Below, one piece after another: positions 15,071 through 15,283 of a DNA stretch of 15,283 nucleotides. The number at the start of each line of letters is the position of its first letter. The first letter of the stretch is position 1. Made by a program: the position numbers and the translations under genes. The stretch comes from RGIG4034 sp045628945 (GTDB lineage: Bacteria; Bacillota; Clostridia; Lachnospirales; Lachnospiraceae), in assembly GCA_045628945.1 (NCBI GenBank), contig JAZQQG010000036.1, positions 1-15,283 of the forward strand, read 5' to 3'. The notes beneath the pieces were generated by a model that had not been told where the DNA came from, searched no databases, and saw nothing but the letters and a program-made list of their open reading frames with translations.

Positions 15071-15283
15071 TCAACATGATGTACCGGTCTGCTGTGCCTT
15101 CTTCATAATATCCTTTACATCATCAGCACCCTCTATTTTATTAATACCAAAACATTTTTTACCAGCATCCTTTAAGGAAGCACCTATATGATATCCTTCC
15201 ACACCATCTATAATCAAAAATCGATCATGAAATGCTGTGGTTCTTTTGACAGTTAATGTAGGATACTGTGCATTGAAATTATT
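15071..15283 (-). CDS. C-terminal end of a protein with an ORF6N-type tail (start beyond window)
   Basis: The last 70 residues of a gene entering from the right edge. The stretch TAFHDRFLIIDGVEGYHIGA followed by SLKDAGKKCFGINKIE is a conserved block that I recall from the C-termini of ORF6N-domain proteins, which are phage antirepressor-like and common on mobile elements in Firmicutes. The HDR plus LIID arrangement also recalls the active-site region of phospholipase-D-like folds. The N-terminal domain needed to decide is outside the window. The frame is open from 15283 to the TGA at 15073-15071. It is on the same strand as, and 82 nt before, the 135-residue protein gene. Confidence 0.55.
   Translation of the reverse strand, partial: NNFNAQYPTLTVKRTTAFHDRFLIIDGVEGYHIGASLKDAGKKCFGINKIEGADDVKDIMKKAQQTGTSC

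Overview
The window looks like a chromosomal segment of a low-to-mid-GC Firmicute, most probably a clostridial or Lachnospiraceae-type bacterium. The grounds are strong GGAGG ribosome binding sites, Gram-positive gene families (lipobox lipoprotein, MerR/AdhR-type regulator, butanol-dehydrogenase-type ADH, an MBOAT/SGNH acyl-transfer pair) and short intergenic gaps. Assignment is by gene style only; no rRNA or tRNA is present.

Left region (1-5360). A minus-strand pair encodes a small lipoprotein and a 7TM-PAS hybrid histidine kinase that runs off the left edge. Next is a divergent cassette. A MerR regulator with a cysteine (C53) placed like the aldehyde-sensing cysteine of AdhR faces an iron-type alcohol dehydrogenase followed by a short-chain dehydrogenase/reductase. 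The shared intergenic region holds a MerR-style promoter with a 19-bp spacer over a palindrome. I read this as an aldehyde/alcohol stress cassette. It ends at a strong bidirectional terminator (5317-5360).

Centre (5361-12665). Eight minus-strand reading frames lie in one tight run, probably one operon. In transcription order they are: an unknown cytoplasmic protein, an MBOAT O-acyltransferase, its SGNH partner, a pseudouridine-5'-phosphate glycosidase (psuG), a 19-residue hydrophobic micropeptide joined to psuG by ATGA, a sodium:neurotransmitter-symporter (NSS) family transporter, a GT8 glycosyltransferase, and a shortened GT8-like protein that has lost the catalytic motifs. A TTTACT-N18-TATAAT promoter lies ahead of the first gene. 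The set mixes envelope polysaccharide modification (MBOAT, SGNH, GT8) with nucleoside/amino-acid type functions (psuG, NSS).

Right region (12844-15283). This part is visibly more AT-rich and looks acquired. It holds an intact Fic protein with a repeat-rich promoter, about 530 bases of gene-free DNA full of dyads, a broken XRE helix-turn-helix fragment, an unrecognised 135-residue protein, and the C-terminal end of a protein resembling the tail of ORF6N-type phage-related proteins.

The observations most worth following are the 19-residue micropeptide between psuG and the NSS transporter, the GT8 plus non-catalytic GT8 pair, the unusual PsuG active-site motif, and the repeated TTAAGGGAA sites around the fic promoter.
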